Assembly: GCF_000143415.4 (NCBI RefSeq)
Contig: NW_003314284.1
Location: 1,220,984-1,284,983, forward strand
Length of the DNA stretch: 64,000 nucleotides
Reading direction: 5' to 3'
Origin: Selaginella moellendorffii
Lineage: Eukaryota; Streptophyta; Lycopodiopsida; Selaginellales; Selaginellaceae
Shown here: piece by piece, positions 1 to 13,091 of the stretch
Position numbering within the stretch: position 1 is the first letter of the stretch
How the letters are laid out: the number at the start of each line of letters is the position of its first letter
The notes under the pieces: generated by a model
What the model saw: only the letters and a program-made list of their open reading frames with translations
The model's database searches: none
Told to the model about the DNA's origin: nothing
Translations under genes and position numbers: made by a program

Positions 1-2
1 CT

Positions 3-3000
3 GTGAAAGCTGGACGAGCTCGGAGTTTTATACTGTCTTCCTCTTCGGACAGGCCCGAGGTTTGATAAATTCGTCCAGATCTTTTGAACGACGTGTGTGG
101 ACTCTACTTTGCCAGATCCCCGCCAGGGCTGCGGCTGCTGCGGCTATTGCCAAGAGCATCGCTGCTACCCCTCCTCATGATCGTCTTTCGATCGCATCAA
201 CCTCTGGAGAGACGCCCTCGGTGTACAGTGCGAAGAAGAGAGGTGAAATTGCGGAACCTCTCGAAGAAGAGTATTTCGAAAAGGCGAGCAAAGCTTCACT
301 GGCAAATCAGTGTTACTGAACGTTTCGATCTATTTTCCAGGACTTCGATCCGGTGAGATATCTTCTGGAGCACTTACCCGAGCAACCAACTCAAGAGTTT
401 TTCGAAAACAAGGTTAAGTGAATACCGCTTTTTCTTTCGACAGCTCGTTCTATATAGTTGCCTTGAAACTCTTTCAGGTATCTCAAAGGATGTTGCAGCT
501 TGATGATATAACGGAGAAACTTTCAATTCAGGTTATGGAACATCACGAAGAAATGGGTTTGTGCCAGTGTGGATCATGTTGCTGTTCTTACTGACTGTTA
601 TATGCAGTGAAAGGAATGCAAATGGTCACTGAAGTGGAGAAAGATCTACAAGTCTCAAAAATCATATGTAAGGTACTTCTCGTTGCGTAATAGTTGAACT
701 ATATTTTCTGACCGAGAAACATCTATTTTAGAATGGTCGCAGGCGTTTGTCTCTTGCAATACATGAAGTCTCTCAAGACCTTGTAGTCGCTGGAAACGTT
801 CGGAAGAAACAGGTTCTAATGGTACGTTTTCTCTGTATTTTCTGTTGTCATACAATACTAATATGATTAACACCGAATGTCTAGGATATGCTTCCTATTC
901 TAGAAAGAATACAACATGCAATAGACATCAAGTCCCGGCTAGACAGCACCATTGAGGAAGGCAATTACGGCAAAGTAAGCTGTTTCCACTTCAAATTTGC
1001 ACTTTGATGATTAATTTCTGAATTTGAAGGCGCTACAAATGTGCTCAGAGTGTTTACAACTTCTTGAAGAAATGTCGGGGCTTGCAGCTGTGCAGGACAT
1101 GAATCATAGTATCGAGGTGAGAACTGCTCTTGCACAAGTTGTAACTCATGTATAAGTGTTTTTCATTTTCACAGGAATGGTTGCAAAAAACTATTGTAAA
1201 GGTCGATGAAGTTCTACTTGATGTTTGTAGACAGTTCAACGTTGAAAAATATATGACGGTATAACTTTTTCGTCTCTTTTCACGCCGCTGATGCTTATGA
1301 TTGCAGGTTATTGACGCGTATGCCATGATAGACGATATTCCAGGACTCTCTGATAAGACACAAACTTTTTATGCTCAGATCATTGTAGCAAGGACACATT
1401 CGGTCCTGAAGGAGTATCTACCTCAGGTTTATTTTGCCTACTACATTATGTATGCCTTATTTGACGTTCCTTGCACAGACAGACGAATTACAAGCAGCTC
1501 AGAGAAGGGGAAGGTGAGCAGACAGGAACTAAGGTGTCATTTAACATTCGGATATTTTTCAGATTACCATACAATGATCTATGCTTGAGATTGCCAGACA
1601 CTAGTTACCGTCCCTGCCTTTTCAAACTCTGGAACTACTCTATGATATACTATGCTCTTATTTCCGAATGATGGCGTGCGATTGGAAACTTCAGGTTTGA
1701 ATTGAATTTTACATGCTTCTGAACGTAGAATTTTTTACTTTTTAGACATCAGCTGTATCCAACGGTGTGCTTCACCGGAGCCGTAGCCAAGGAAGCTTGA
1801 GTCAGCCTGTTCAAGCAGCGCACCGTCATAGCTCGTCCCTGGAGTCAGGAACAAAAGACGATTCTGTCAGTGGAAGGATGCAAAATGGACCAGCATTAAC
1901 TGAAGATATGCTGGATTCTAGAAACAGGCTGCGGATGGAGGTGGCACGAGCGGTTGGGAAAGGGCTAGAAAAGGGGAGGAAGACTGTCTGGGAGCTTGCT
2001 GCGCGAAGAGTATCTGCACTTCTATCTTCTGATGCGTTCTGTGCAGCTAGTGCTCATCATTTCTTACTGAACCTTGATCTGCTCAACAAGTTTATTCTTG
2101 CTGGCGAAGCCTTCAGTGGTGCCGAAGCCATACCTTTGCGAGCTAAACTGGTGAAGCAGAGCGAAAAATATTTTGGAGCTTTTCATCGGCAAAACCTCGA
2201 GGTAATTTCCCGAACTGTTTTGACGTCGCTCTGAGGTGTTTTTCCGACGGCAGGTCTTACGTATGATGCTAGAAAAGGAACCATGGCAAAGAGTTCCCTC
2301 CGGTTTTCTCAAGTCACTGAATCTAGCCGGACTTACAGGAAATGGTGCACCGATAGTTGCGTCAACCACGTCTGAGTCCATGATGCTAAAGCCTGGTGAA
2401 AAGTTGGAGGTGCAGCAGGGATTCACCGAGTGGTTAAGGAAAGGGAATCCATTTACTGAGTCGAGAATTGCAGACGTGAGCTCGGGAAAACTAGACGGTT
2501 CTCCCCACGGAAAAATGCCGAGCAATGTGACCCCTAAAGAAGAAGAAGAAGAAAACGAAGATCTTCTGGCGGATTTTATTGACGAGGACAGTCAACGTCC
2601 CGGTCGGCTGGAAACCAAATCCAATGCTGGTGATGATGAGCGAATAACATTAACCAGCTCGTCCATAAACATGCTCAGGTTTGGCGCTTGTTTGATTGAA
2701 AAATCTTGTTACGTTGTTTTTTATCTTTTGCCGGACAGGTCCATTGATAGATATGCAAGGCTCATGCAAATATTGGAGCCTATCAGTCTGGAAGTTTTCA
2801 AGGTACTAGTTTGCATACGGCGGGTGGTTTTATATCTTGTGGTTGCTTAATAGGGCCTTAGCCAAGTGTTTGAGCTCTACTTTTTTATTGTTTTCAAAAC
2901 ATTCGGACAACGTGATTTGTTCAGTGGGAGAGCGCCTTCTGACTCTCCTTCTGGTAAGAACACTTCTTTCAATCTGTTTCTGAAAGTACTTTTGTTTCTA

Positions 3001-4230
3001 GTAATTTCCGGTCGTCTCAGAGGAGCGTTGGTTAGAATCTCTCAGCAGCTGGAAGAGCAAAGGTTGAAATATGCTGCTGGGCATCCTCAACCCATGAATG
3101 CTGGAGTTTTTGAGATGTCGTCACAAGGATTGGGAGGCATGGTTTCTCCCAGCAATTTTTTCGCCATTAAGGTGTTTTTCATTTAGCAGCCACAGGTGGT
3201 TGCTAATTCATACTTACTTGACAGGAGCGTACGGTTGCGGCGGAATCGCTCATTTTTCTTGCCACGCTTATAAGAAATTCTCGTCAGCATCTTCAATCGC
3301 TACTGCATCAAAATGCTCTACCATTTGTAGACCAGTTTTTTGCCAGAACGGTATAATGACTTGAAACAACTGCTTTGGATCTGATTTGTTTCTTTTTGTC
3401 AGGTCGATGCATCCATAGACTTGAGAGAGCACGTATACAAGACAGGTGCTCGTCTTTTGCTGAATATAGGATCATATGTCGATCGTATATCCAATACAAG
3501 ATGGGAGCTCAAAGAGCTTGGCATGGAGCACAACGGGTAAGACGTCTCAAAGAGCGAGGGAAGTGTTGTTAATCTGAACTCCGGATGCAGATATGTAGAT
3601 TCACTTCTCGGCGAATTCAAGCAGTATACTGTGCGCTTGTCAAACGCCGGCGTCTCCAGACAGGTAAAAGCCATTACAAACTTTGTATGTTATCTGACGG
3701 CGTTTCAGGTCCATGAACTCCTCCTGCAATACGGAGTGGATATATTGGCGGAGACACTCGTGGAAGGCCTTTCGAGAGTAAGGAGGTGTAATAACGAGGG
3801 ACGTGCGGTCATGTCTCTGGACCTTCAGGCATGGACATTTTGTCTTCGTTTCTTGCGAGTATTGAGCAACGCTTGCTGCAGGTTCTAATAAACGGCTTGC
3901 AACATCTTGCTCCCGCGAAACTGAAAGCAAACCTCCAGATCGTGGACGCTTACATAAAGGTCTGCTCATTTTTGGCATTTTGGACATTCTTACGAGTTGT
4001 TTTCTCGTCAGGCATTCTATCTTCCCGAAACAGAATACTTGTACTGGGCTAAATCTCATCCGGTGAGTCCATTCCTCCATCAGTATACAGTTCTCACAGT
4101 TTCTCTCTTCCTACAGGAGTACTCCAAGCAACAAATCATCAACCTCATCAACCTGGTAGCGTCCATGAACAACTGGAAGCGTAAAACAAGGACGGACTTG
4201 CTGGAAAGGATCGAAAGCGGCGATTTGTAA
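3..4230 (+). CDS. VPS50: VPS50/syndetin, EARP tethering-complex subunit (5' end outside window)
   Basis: This is the 3' portion of a gene of many short exons. The reading enters at base 3 as VKAGRARSF..SSSDRPE, splices over a short intron (about 60-115) and continues IPARAAAAAAIAKSI, the conserved N-terminal stretch of plant VPS50. Later exons give DFDPVRYLLEHLPE (about 342), the Vps54_N-like helical region, HRQNLE near 2190, the hallmark ENEDLLADFIDEDSQ near 2560, and a C-terminal domain ending NLVASMNNWKRKTR before the TAA at 4228-4230. The family subunit of the EARP/GARP-type tether acts in endosomal recycling and retrograde transport, together with VPS51-53. Introns are mostly 50-70 bp, so most exons are too short to be seen as long ORFs. 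No lesion was noticed; one donor, after EEEYFEK near 281, is unclear. Identity comes from remembered similarity to the Arabidopsis protein. The initiating exon lies upstream of the window. Confidence 0.88.
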
Positions 4231-4341
4231 GCGGGAAGTTACCACCAGGGGTAACTGCAATTTTGGTGGTTTTGTATCATAGCAGGTGTGCAATTAATCA
4301 ATCGGGGATCTGCATTTGCAGAGATCAACAAAAACGGCAGC

Positions 4342-6334
4342 TCACCTCTGTTCGGCGCTTTCTACTGCGCACCACTTTGGCAGCCGAATGGCCGACTTCT
4401 CCTGTGCAAACTCCGCCAGTGCCTTCTGCTTCTTGCTGTTACGTTGGTCCTGATCGGCGACTCTGTGATACATCTTCTGCGGCGTCAACAGGCCATTAAG
4501 TTGCTGCTGCTGCTGCCGATCGTCTCTAGTTTGGATCTCCATCCAGCGAGGGAGCTTGGTCTCCGGCTCCGGGTTACGCTTGGCCTGCACAAGCAGCAAC
4601 GAGAAAACGAATTCCATCTCAGTGCTTTTGATACAAGCGACAGACCTGCGGCTGGGCACTACACTGTCGAGCAACGTGACCGGTCTCGCCACACTTGTAG
4701 CACGACGGGGTCGAGGGGGGATTGCTACACTCGCGGGCAAAGTGGCCTTCGCCACCACAGTTGTAGCACTTCTCGCCCCGGCGAGGGGTGGCGGCGGGAG
4801 CCGGGGTGGCGACCGGGGTGGCGGCGCCGTCGTTTACTTTCGGGCACTCGCGCGAGAAATGGCCTTCTTCACCGCAGCTGAAGCACTGCTTTGAGGGCCG
4901 CGGCGGCGGCGGCGGTAGTGCCGCTTGCGGAGTGGGAGTGCCGTGGTTCTTCGCGCCTGGGGTGCTATGGTTCTTCGCGGCTTGGCTCTTCGCTGCTTGG
5001 CTCTTCGCTGATTGCGTCTTGGGCGTTGGAGGGAAGGAGTTACCTCTCGTTCTCGTACAGGCCTGGATAGAGAGCATCAAAACCGGAGCTACAAAGGACA
5101 AGAGAAGAGAAAAGTTCTCACCATGCCAGAGTGACCGGTATCACCGCAGTTGTAGCACGAGGCGAGCCTCGGGGCGTCTCCCAGACCGTCCAGGCAACAA
5201 AGGTGGCCAAATTTTTTACAGACGTAGCACTGGATTGCCTGCACAGCAGCGAGCAAGATCGTGTTGTTCTTCGTATCGGAAGAGCAGTGCAAAGGTCTGT
5301 GAGTACCTCCAAGTCGGACGCTTCGTAATCTCCTCGGCACGAGCCATATCCATGGCCCGAGTTGCCACACAGCAAGCAAACGCCTTCTTCCTGCCTGGCT
5401 CCTCCTCGTCCTCGCTTGCCTTTCTCGGGGCACGCTCTCGCTTGGTGGCCGGTTTTTCCACACTTGAAGCATTGCGATTGCTGCGACCGGCCCGAAGATT
5501 TTTGCTTTGGTTTCGATGGACTTCCAAGGAGCTTACCTGGTTGCAGTGCCTTCCATCGTGAGCAAAGTCGCCACAAACGTAGCATGGCTTTGGAGCCGTG
5601 CACTCGAAAGCGAGGTGCCCGGGATCGCCACAGTTGTAGCAAGTCGCTCGCGACGCCTCGATATCTTCCGGATCATCAAAGTAACGAGGTTGACGCTACA
5701 CACAAAAGAAAAAGAATGCTCGCAAAGTTATGTGAGCAAGAAAACCGAAGAACCAACAAAAACCAAAGCTCTACCAGGATCTTCCGGAATGCCAGATTCT
5801 CTGGCGGAGGATTTACTTCTTTCGTCTCAGTTGCTAGAACTGCTGGCTCATCGTCCTTCAAAAAAGAAAAAAAACGTGAAAAAAAAAGGCGATGACCTTC
5901 CGTGAATCGCAAACTTTTGCGCTCACCTTGGGCTTTCTGGCCTTGCTTCTCTTCCTCGATCTCTTCTCGGCATTGCTCTTGTCCTCCACTTCTCCCTTCC
6001 CATAATCCACACACTTGTTCCTCTTGGAAGACTTCCCATGCTTCTCTAGACCATCGTCTTCGTCCCCCTCTTCGCCGGCATCTCGCCTCTTCACTCCCTT
6101 CTCCTTGACAATCTCTAGAGCGCCATCCCTGTCTGGAGTTAGATCGGTTATCTCTTTCGACTCGTCTACTTTGCTCACATCTTCCGCCGGATCCGAGGGA
6201 GAGCTGGAGAGCTCCGCCGCGCGCTGGCTGTGCGCCTTGGACAGAGCTCCCAGAGCCTTGGACAGAATTCCCAGCGTCAAGTCCGCATTCCCCTCCTCCT
6301 CCTCCTCCTCCTCGTTCCACTCTTCGTCCTCCAT
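4342..6334 (-). CDS. CCHC zinc-knuckle protein with nine knuckles
   Basis: Seven exons can be assembled on the minus strand. Exon 1 (6334-5937) is acidic then basic (MEDEEWNEEEEEEEG.., then KKRSRKRSKARKPK-like runs). Exons 2 (5855-5775) and 3 (5695-5537) lead into the knuckles CYNCGDPGHLAFEC and CYVCGDFAHDGRHC. Later exons add CFKCGKTGHQARAC, CLLCGNSGHGYGSC, a variant CYVCKKFGHLCC, CYNCGDTGHSGM/AC split by an intron, CFSCGEEGHFSREC, CYNCGGEGHFAREC and CYKCGETGHVARQC. The last exon (KRNPEPETKLPRW..) ends at a TGA at 4342. A linker rich in SQAAK and proline separates knuckles 6 and 7. Such arrays bind single-stranded RNA or DNA; the plant family resembles yeast Air1/Air2 of the TRAMP RNA-surveillance complex, so a nuclear RNA role is inferred. 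The 3' gene end converges on VPS50 with about 110 bp between stops. The gene is divergent from SUFB. The final TGA overlaps a possible donor, so a further 3' exon cannot be excluded. Confidence 0.85.
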
Positions 6335-6463
6335 CTCCGACGACCGCTCCCAAACCCTGCCCAGCTAGCGATCGCGTTTCGCGACAGCGAAACCCTAATA
6401 GTGCCGCCCAAGAACCCTAAAAGACGATGACGTGTCCCATTTCTAGGGCTCTCTCTCCAAACA
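6335..6463. promoter_or_regulatory. 129-bp bidirectional promoter with telo-box motifs
   Basis: This spacer separates the divergent start codons of the zinc-knuckle gene (6334, minus) and SUFB (6464, plus). It holds a perfect AAACCCTAA telo-box at 6390-6398, a second AACCCTAA at 6413-6420, and a TGACGTGT element (ACGT core, bZIP-like) at about 6427-6434. Telo-boxes are common in promoters of plant growth-related and ribosomal protein genes. Shared regulation of the two genes is inferred from the spacing only. Confidence 0.55.
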
Positions 6464-8209
6464 ATGGCGCCGACGATGACGCAGCTCAATTGCTTCTCCG
6501 AGGCGGCGGCCGCCTCGAGCAAGCCATGGATTGGAATGCCGCAGCCGGCGATCGGCTTCCTGGGAGGGAGGCTGTACCAGGTAAGAAAATCTCTAGAAAT
6601 CCCTCGCAAGAGCAGGCGATTCAGCTCGATTCGCGCCGAAGTCCCTCCGCCGGAGGTTCTGGAAATCAAGCCTAGCAGTAGCGGCACTGGCAGCAGCAGC
6701 GATGAGACGATCCGGCAGTTCCTGGACAGGGATTACAAGTGGGGATTCGTCTCCAATGTGGCGTCCGAGTCCATCCCCAAGGGCCTGGACGAGAGCACTG
6801 TCCGTTTGATCTCCTCCAAGAAGAAGGAGCCCGACTGGCTCCTCCAGTTCCGCCTCAACGCCTATCGCCAGTGGCTCAAGATGGAGGAGCCAAGCTGGTC
6901 GGACAACACCTATCCCAAGATCGACTTCCAGGACTTCTGCTACTACACCGCCCCAAAGCAGAAGGAGGTGAAGCAGAGCTTGGACGAGGTGGATCCGGAG
7001 CTCCTGGAGACGTTCCGGAAGCTCGGGATCCCTCTCACGGAGCAAAAGAGGCTGGCCAACGTCGCCGTGGACGCCGTCTTTGACTCCGTCTCCATCGCCA
7101 CCACGCACAGGAAAACTCTCGAGGCTGCCGGGGTGATCTTCTGCTCCATATCCGAGGCCGTCCACAGGTTCCCGGAGCTCGTGAAGAAGTACTTGGGCAG
7201 CGTGGTTCCGGTCGCGGACAACTACTATGCCGCTCTAAACTCTGCTGTGTTTAGCGATGGATCCTTCTGCTACATCCCCAAGAACACCGTCTCCCCGATG
7301 GAGATCTCGACGTACTTCCGCATCAACGCGCTGGAAACCGGGCAGTTTGAGCGGACTTTGATCATCGCCGACGAGAAGAGCTTCGTGAGCTACTTGGAGG
7401 GATGCACTGCCCCGTCCTACGATAAGAACCAGCTCCACGCAGCGGTTGTGGAGCTCTACTGTGCCGAGGGAGCCGAGATAAAGTACTCGACGGTGCAGAA
7501 CTGGTACGCGGGTGACGCTCAGGGGCGAGGAGGAATCTACAACTTCGTGACGAAGCGGGGGCTGTGTGCCGGGAAGAAATCGAAGATCTCGTGGACGCAA
7601 GTCGAGACCGGGTCGGCCATCACTTGGAAGTACCCGAGCGTTATACTGCGAGGGGACGACTCGGTGGGAGAGTTTTACTCGGTGGCCGTCACCAACAACA
7701 GGCAGCAGGCGGACACGGGCACCAAGATGATCCACGTCGGGAAGAACTCGAGGAGCCGGATTGTGAGCAAGGGGATATCTGCTGGAGAGTCCCGGAACTG
7801 CTACAGGGGCCTCGTCCAGATCCAGCCCACCGCGGACAACTCGAGGAGCTTCTCGCAGTGTGACTCGATGCTCATCGGGAACAACTGCGTCGCCAATACT
7901 TATCCTTACACGCAGGTATGCAAAAGCTCCATTAGCTTTCTGCTTCTCGTGGTTTTGATCGAGGTTTCTTTCTGATCTTATCACTTCCAGGACAAGAACC
8001 CGAGTGCTCGAGTGGAGCACGAAGCCACTACGTCCAAGATCGGCGAGGACCAGCTGTTTTACTTCCAGCAGAGGGGGATCGAGCCGGAGAAGGCAGTGGC
8101 GACGATCATCGGTGGCTTTTGCCGCGAAGTTTTCAACGAGTTGCCTCTTGAGTTTGCGGCCGAGGTAAATCAGCTTATGAGCTTGAAACTGGAGAACAGT
8201 GTTGGGTAA
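6464..8209 (+). CDS. SUFB: SufB, plastid Fe-S cluster scaffold subunit of SufBCD
   Basis: Two exons: 6464-7915 and 7991-8209, with a 75-bp GT-AG intron; the joined protein is 556 aa, the usual length for plant SufB including its transit peptide. The first ~45 residues are rich in Ala/Ser/Arg and low in acids (chloroplast transit peptide). The mature part begins near the [16 protein letters not shown] motif. It continues through the beta-helix core ([45 protein letters not shown]) to exon 2 ([36 protein letters not shown]). SufB, with SufC ATPase and SufD, builds Fe-S clusters in the plastid stroma; the conserved C-terminal segment near the SufB-SufD interface is intact. The ATG at 6464 is chosen because it gives a full transit peptide. 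GC-rich codon use fits the neighbouring genes. No lesion seen. Confidence 0.96.
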
Positions 8210-10593
8210 ATCACACTTGGTCCAACTACATACATGTTGTATAGATATTTACATCCATGTTCTTCTCTCAAAACAATAAACATGATGGCAAAGCTGAAAT
8301 AGTCAATGTTAGTCAGCACTTTATTTGTGTGCTAGCTGATTCTCTTCTTAATTTGTGCCACGCAAATTGCAATCCAAGAAGAGTTTGAGAAGAACAAAAA
8401 ACCTCTTGTAACCAAAGTTCTACGGTCACCACGTCATAGATCCTCACGACCTTGATGACAAGCTAACCACACGGGCATCCATGCGACTCTCATTTGGAGA
8501 TCGCTCTTGGAAGAGAAAATCCACGTGGTCCTTACATGCCATCCATCCCCCTGCGCGAACATCACCAAGCGTTTTCACGCCGAGCCCTTCTAATTAGTGC
8601 AATTTGTTTGACCAGTAGTTGCGTACTGCTTCGTGTCGCAGCAAGTGGTCATGCTGGAGATAAAGACCCATCCTTGATGTAGACCATGTAAGCTCTAGTT
8701 TCCATGTAAAGACGCTCAAATTCATCGGCATTTAAGATTGCTCTTGCAATTCAAGTTCGAAGGGGATGTATGGATGGGCCAGCTCTTAGTGTTTGGGTCA
8801 AGGAGAGGGTGTTTCCTTTGGTAAAGCGTGATCCACAAGGTGTTCTCAAGCTTGATTGGCACAGATTGTTTGGAGTACTGGAAGTAAAAGAGTGCTCCTG
8901 GGATTTCAGAAATCAACCTTATAGGTGCAAATGAATATGGTACTATATTCTAGCAAAGAATAGATATTTGTATGTTAGATAAAAATGTTGTATCTATTGT
9001 GCATTGTTCCATGGCACTTTGCACAGCGGTTATCGCAATTCCAGTGACTGCAGAGAATTTTGGATCATATTTTTTACTAAGTGTTTTATCTCTAACACCA
9101 CTGGAAGCTTGTCATCTTTATTGGTGGTCCTTGCATAGGTTCCAGGCTGCCTGTGTCGTTTAATTGTTCAGGTTATGCATGCATATTGTGTCTTAATCTG
9201 TATGACATTCTGCATTTGCAAACTCTATAAGACTTTACGCTTTTGTGGTGGAGCAGCAACAATGCAAACCACTGCTGGACTTGTCTTGAAACCATTGTTC
9301 ATCATCCTCTTGATGGCCTCCAGTGGGTAATGGCAGCATTAATTTTGAAAATAGTTATCAACTTCTTTTATAATTGTTCCTGGGCTATATAGATTAAAAA
9401 TGTGATTTGATGATTGATAGTCTTAGCATGTATGAGTTTTACTCTATCCACTCAGTGATCTCAGAGGACACATACAAGGTAGTCATAAATTCTCATGATA
9501 CAAAATCTCGTGATAATGTAGAACAATGTGTTGATCCGTACGACACTTCAGAGAACGATGTCTAACACAATGTCAAGAGTTTGTGACAATTCACTTTGAA
9601 CAAGATTAAATTGAAAATTCTTTTACATTTTACATTAATCACAACAATTGCATCAAAAGAAGATTGATTTTGGCAAGAACTTTCAATTCATAAACTTCAT
9701 TGATTTTTACCTTAGCAAGAAGGTTGTACAGATCATATTTATATCTACCACCCAAAACAAAGGTAAAGTTATGCCAAGTCATTAAGTTTAAAATTCGTTG
9801 TATGTAATCAGAACATCATTACTGATGCTTGTGTACATGAAGTTGCTTAATAACCACTTAAAAATCGGGATCTTTAAACAAGAAGGCTGTATGTATATAC
9901 ATATTAACTCAAGTGACTCTTTAGCATTTTATTGTAAGAGCATCATTAACGTTACAACATCTCTAAAGTGTTTGGGAATTTTTTAGTATTTGATTTACCA
10001 TTAGTAGAAGATTAGCCATTTTTTTTTTCTTTGTTGCTTGTTCTTCAATTATAAACAATCAACTTTGTAGTGTCCAAACATAATGATAATAACCTTATTT
10101 ATAATTCTTCACAAAGAACTTTTATTTTTTCAACCCCTTTGCATCTAAAGTAGCCACCATTGACTTTAGTTTATGATGTTTGTTCTCAATCCTTGTGTCC
10201 ATGATGATCATCATGATAATTCTCAGCAAAAGAACTCTTCAAATACTTATAAGATTTATGTTTGTTATTGTCAAGTTGACAAGTCACATCAAAAAGCTCT
10301 TTCAAACTTTGTAGGTTGAGAATAATGCAACTGTTGCCACATGCTCTTAATATAAAAGCTATTAATAAAGTAGGATTTGTTTTGATTTAATTTTTTTATT
10401 GGAACACAGTTAATCAAGTGAGTAATCTTCTCAATATAATCCCTAAGCATCATTTTCCCTTATTGAAAATGTCAAAGTTTCATGCAAACATTCTCTACAT
10501 TATAATGAGAGGCAAAACGTAAATAAAAGTAACTTCAAACTCATCCATAATAAATACTAATGGTTTCTTATTTGCAATATGAAATTTATGAAA
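8210..10593. other. AT-rich intergenic region, no supported gene
   Basis: The SUFB 3' UTR runs from 8210, with several AATAAA-like signals (for example near 8274). Downstream base composition drops sharply and only short random ORFs occur. I see no domain, RNA gene or clear repeat; it is the edge of the decayed transposon island. Confidence 0.5.
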
Positions 10594-10860
10594 CTAATTC
10601 CACCATCGAAGACCTATATCATGCAAAACCATTAGAATAACCACTAAAGCCTTTTCATTTGTAATTCCCCTGGTAGTTAAAAACTTCTTCATATTAGCCA
10701 ATAAAGCCAAACACTCATCAATGCCATGATCATTGGAAAAAGCTAAAATTTTAAATTGATCCACTAAAGAAGTTTTACTTGGAATGCCACCCCGTCTAAC
10801 CTCAAGTGCCTCAATATGCCCATACATAGTATCTATCATGCCATGTATCTCATCTTGCAT
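10594..10860 (-). pseudogene. Decayed retrotransposon gag fragment
   Basis: An 88-codon open stretch includes LLANMKKFLTTRGITNEKAL and ends LRWWN, the pattern of a Ty3/gypsy gag N-terminal domain (FF..R.I....K...A...L.G.A..WW). It lies about 130 bp downstream of a candidate LTR end and primer binding site at 10974-10987, in the same direction, as expected for gag. AT-biased decay hides the rest of the polyprotein. The assignment rests on pattern resemblance and position. Confidence 0.45.
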
Positions 10861-10986
10861 CTTTTATTGATTTTAATTAAGAGTTTATAATTTATAAACA
10901 ACTTTATAGCTCTGTCGGCACCATCATCAACATCACCATCAACAATAAAATTCTAACATTCATTTTGATAACTTTTCTTATACCAA

Positions 10987-11128
10987 TGTTAGGACCTAAT
11001 GCTAAAAAACAAAGATATAATCTCTCTAGACTATGTTATGCCTCTTCTTGAGGGCGCTTTAGAATGCCTTAATAAACCCTTAAATTTCCCTTTAACCCAA
11101 GTTGACTATAAAGTCAAAGTTAGCATTT
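10987..11128 (-). repeat. Candidate short LTR (about 142 bp) of a decayed minus-strand element
   Basis: Read on the minus strand, the segment begins TGTTAAATGC and ends TCCTAACA, followed at once by TTGGTAT, the start of the common initiator-Met tRNA primer binding site. A TG..CA border plus a PBS-like sequence suggests a 5' LTR. I did not find its partner LTR with certainty. Similar text (ATCCTAACATTGGTAT) occurs near 35170, so the family may have other remnants. Confidence 0.4.
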
Positions 11129-13091
11129 AACAATTCTTCCCCTCAACAAAATTCTTGTCTCAAGGATGAGTTGTACTAATGATCACCTTTTTTGAGGAAT
11201 CTTACTCAAGCTCTTGGTCTATCTTCCATAGTTGTATATCTTAAGGAGATTGTAACTTGGTTTGGCTGCAAGGTAGATACTACATCCACCAGAGACAAGG
11301 TATGGAACTTCTCCCTCTTTTCTTTTCACTCTTTCTCGATTGATCTGAACGAGCAGCACACTCCACATTCTTTCGAATCCTGTGTCGATTGATCCGCATT
11401 CCGCGTCTTAAAGAGTTCCACGTCTAGATCACCGATCGGGTAACACCTGGACGGATGCTGCACTTGCTTGCCACCAGAGCAGCTGAGCACCGATTCCTTC
11501 GGCCGGTGGGCACAGGAAGCCCACAAGGTGAGGCACACAAGGGGAGCCATCGAAGCGCCACGACGTGACTCTAGCAAGCAAGCCAACTCTCGTTTGTATA
11601 GGAAGCAAAGCTGGTCCCAAACTCCATTCAAGTATGCATCACAAATCTATGATCACAATGGTGATATTTCATCATGCAACAGTTGAAGTTTGAGACCTAG
11701 AGGATGAGACTGTGTATTAGACCGAGCCTCTACATGAAAAAAAAATAATTATGTACTTCTTGAATTTATATGACAATAAGTCTTGAAAGAAACTCCATAT
11801 TTTATTTTCATATTACATTCAAATTCTAGAATTTAGATTAGTGTTTTGAAGTTAGAAGTTGGAAGGGAATGTTACTGGCAGTGGTAGTAGGCTGTAAGTC
11901 TCTCTCATGAGTGATCTCTTCTCTACATGAACACTGTATATGTGTTGTTTTAATGGTTATAATGTTATGCAAGATTGAGGAGGTTACTACTGAGGTCATG
12001 GAAGCAGCAGTGCCTACAATTTTAGACTCAAAGTGCAAGTAACTGGTTTTCCATTCTTGTGCTGTTTCTTCTTGTTTATACTGTTTTCTAGAAGATTAAG
12101 TAAAACATTATCTCAAGTATGCCTTGTAAGCCTGATTGGAAGCTTTGCTCAAGATGAAAAAGAAAACACTCTCTAGCACTGTTCAGCTTCCAGTGGAATT
12201 GGGGAAACAATCAAAACTGGAACTCATGTAGGACTATAAGAGCCTGATGAGTTTTCTATCACTGTATGGAAAATTTCCAAGTACATTTCTTTCAAAGAGT
12301 TATAGAGGGTCATGTGAAACATGTGTCTTTGAGTTCATGTATTTAAATTAACTGCTTGATAGAGTATTCATGTATTCATGTGTGCAAATGAAGATCAAAA
12401 GCTTGACAATGAACGTTGCCTATTTAAAATACACTATATATCTAAAACTTATCTCATACTAGATTATGTCTACTACGAAACATTGGTTTAGTTTGTCATC
12501 TTAAGCTGGGCTAAGCATCACTTCGAGATAGTACACTTGTCAATTAGTTGACATAAAATACTAAACGAATTTTCACCCTAGCTAGCAACCACACCTAATA
12601 AATTGCCTTACCAATATACTCCAACATTTTATATAGATCAGCATATCTATGAGAAAATTTATCATTCTTCCTATTACATAAAAGCACTAAGGTGTTCCAC
12701 CGTTCACTTGATGGGAAGATCATATATATAAATGCAAGATCACCTACTTTATATTCTTGAAATTAGCTGTTTTAATTGGCAAACTTCTCAATTCTATTCT
12801 AAGCTGCCTACAAATTTTATTTACACACCACTAGAATCTCATCAAGTTTTGTGACCAAATCAATCACTTTTTAGTCAGGCTTATCTTGAACATCCATGCT
12901 CAAATGCAATCCCAACTCCACAATTATTCAGAGATGCCTTCCAAATATGGCAAAGTAAAGACTTAATTTAATTCTACTGTATTAGCTATTGTTGTAGACG
13001 AATTCCACCAATGAAATATATAAATCCCATTGTCCTTGCTTTTGATCAATACTATAGTGTAATATATCTTCCACTACTTGATTCACACACT
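11129..13091. other. AT-rich transposon debris with one GC-richer patch
   Basis: Mostly AT-rich sequence without domains. A patch at about 11380-11640 is distinctly more GC-rich and holds short ORFs on both strands, none recognisable. It may be a less decayed piece of a separate insertion. Nothing else supportable is seen. Confidence 0.4.

Noticed and set aside
4788-5561. 257-codon plus-strand frame
   Set aside because: Antisense to the zinc-knuckle exons; glycine/alanine-rich by composition only.
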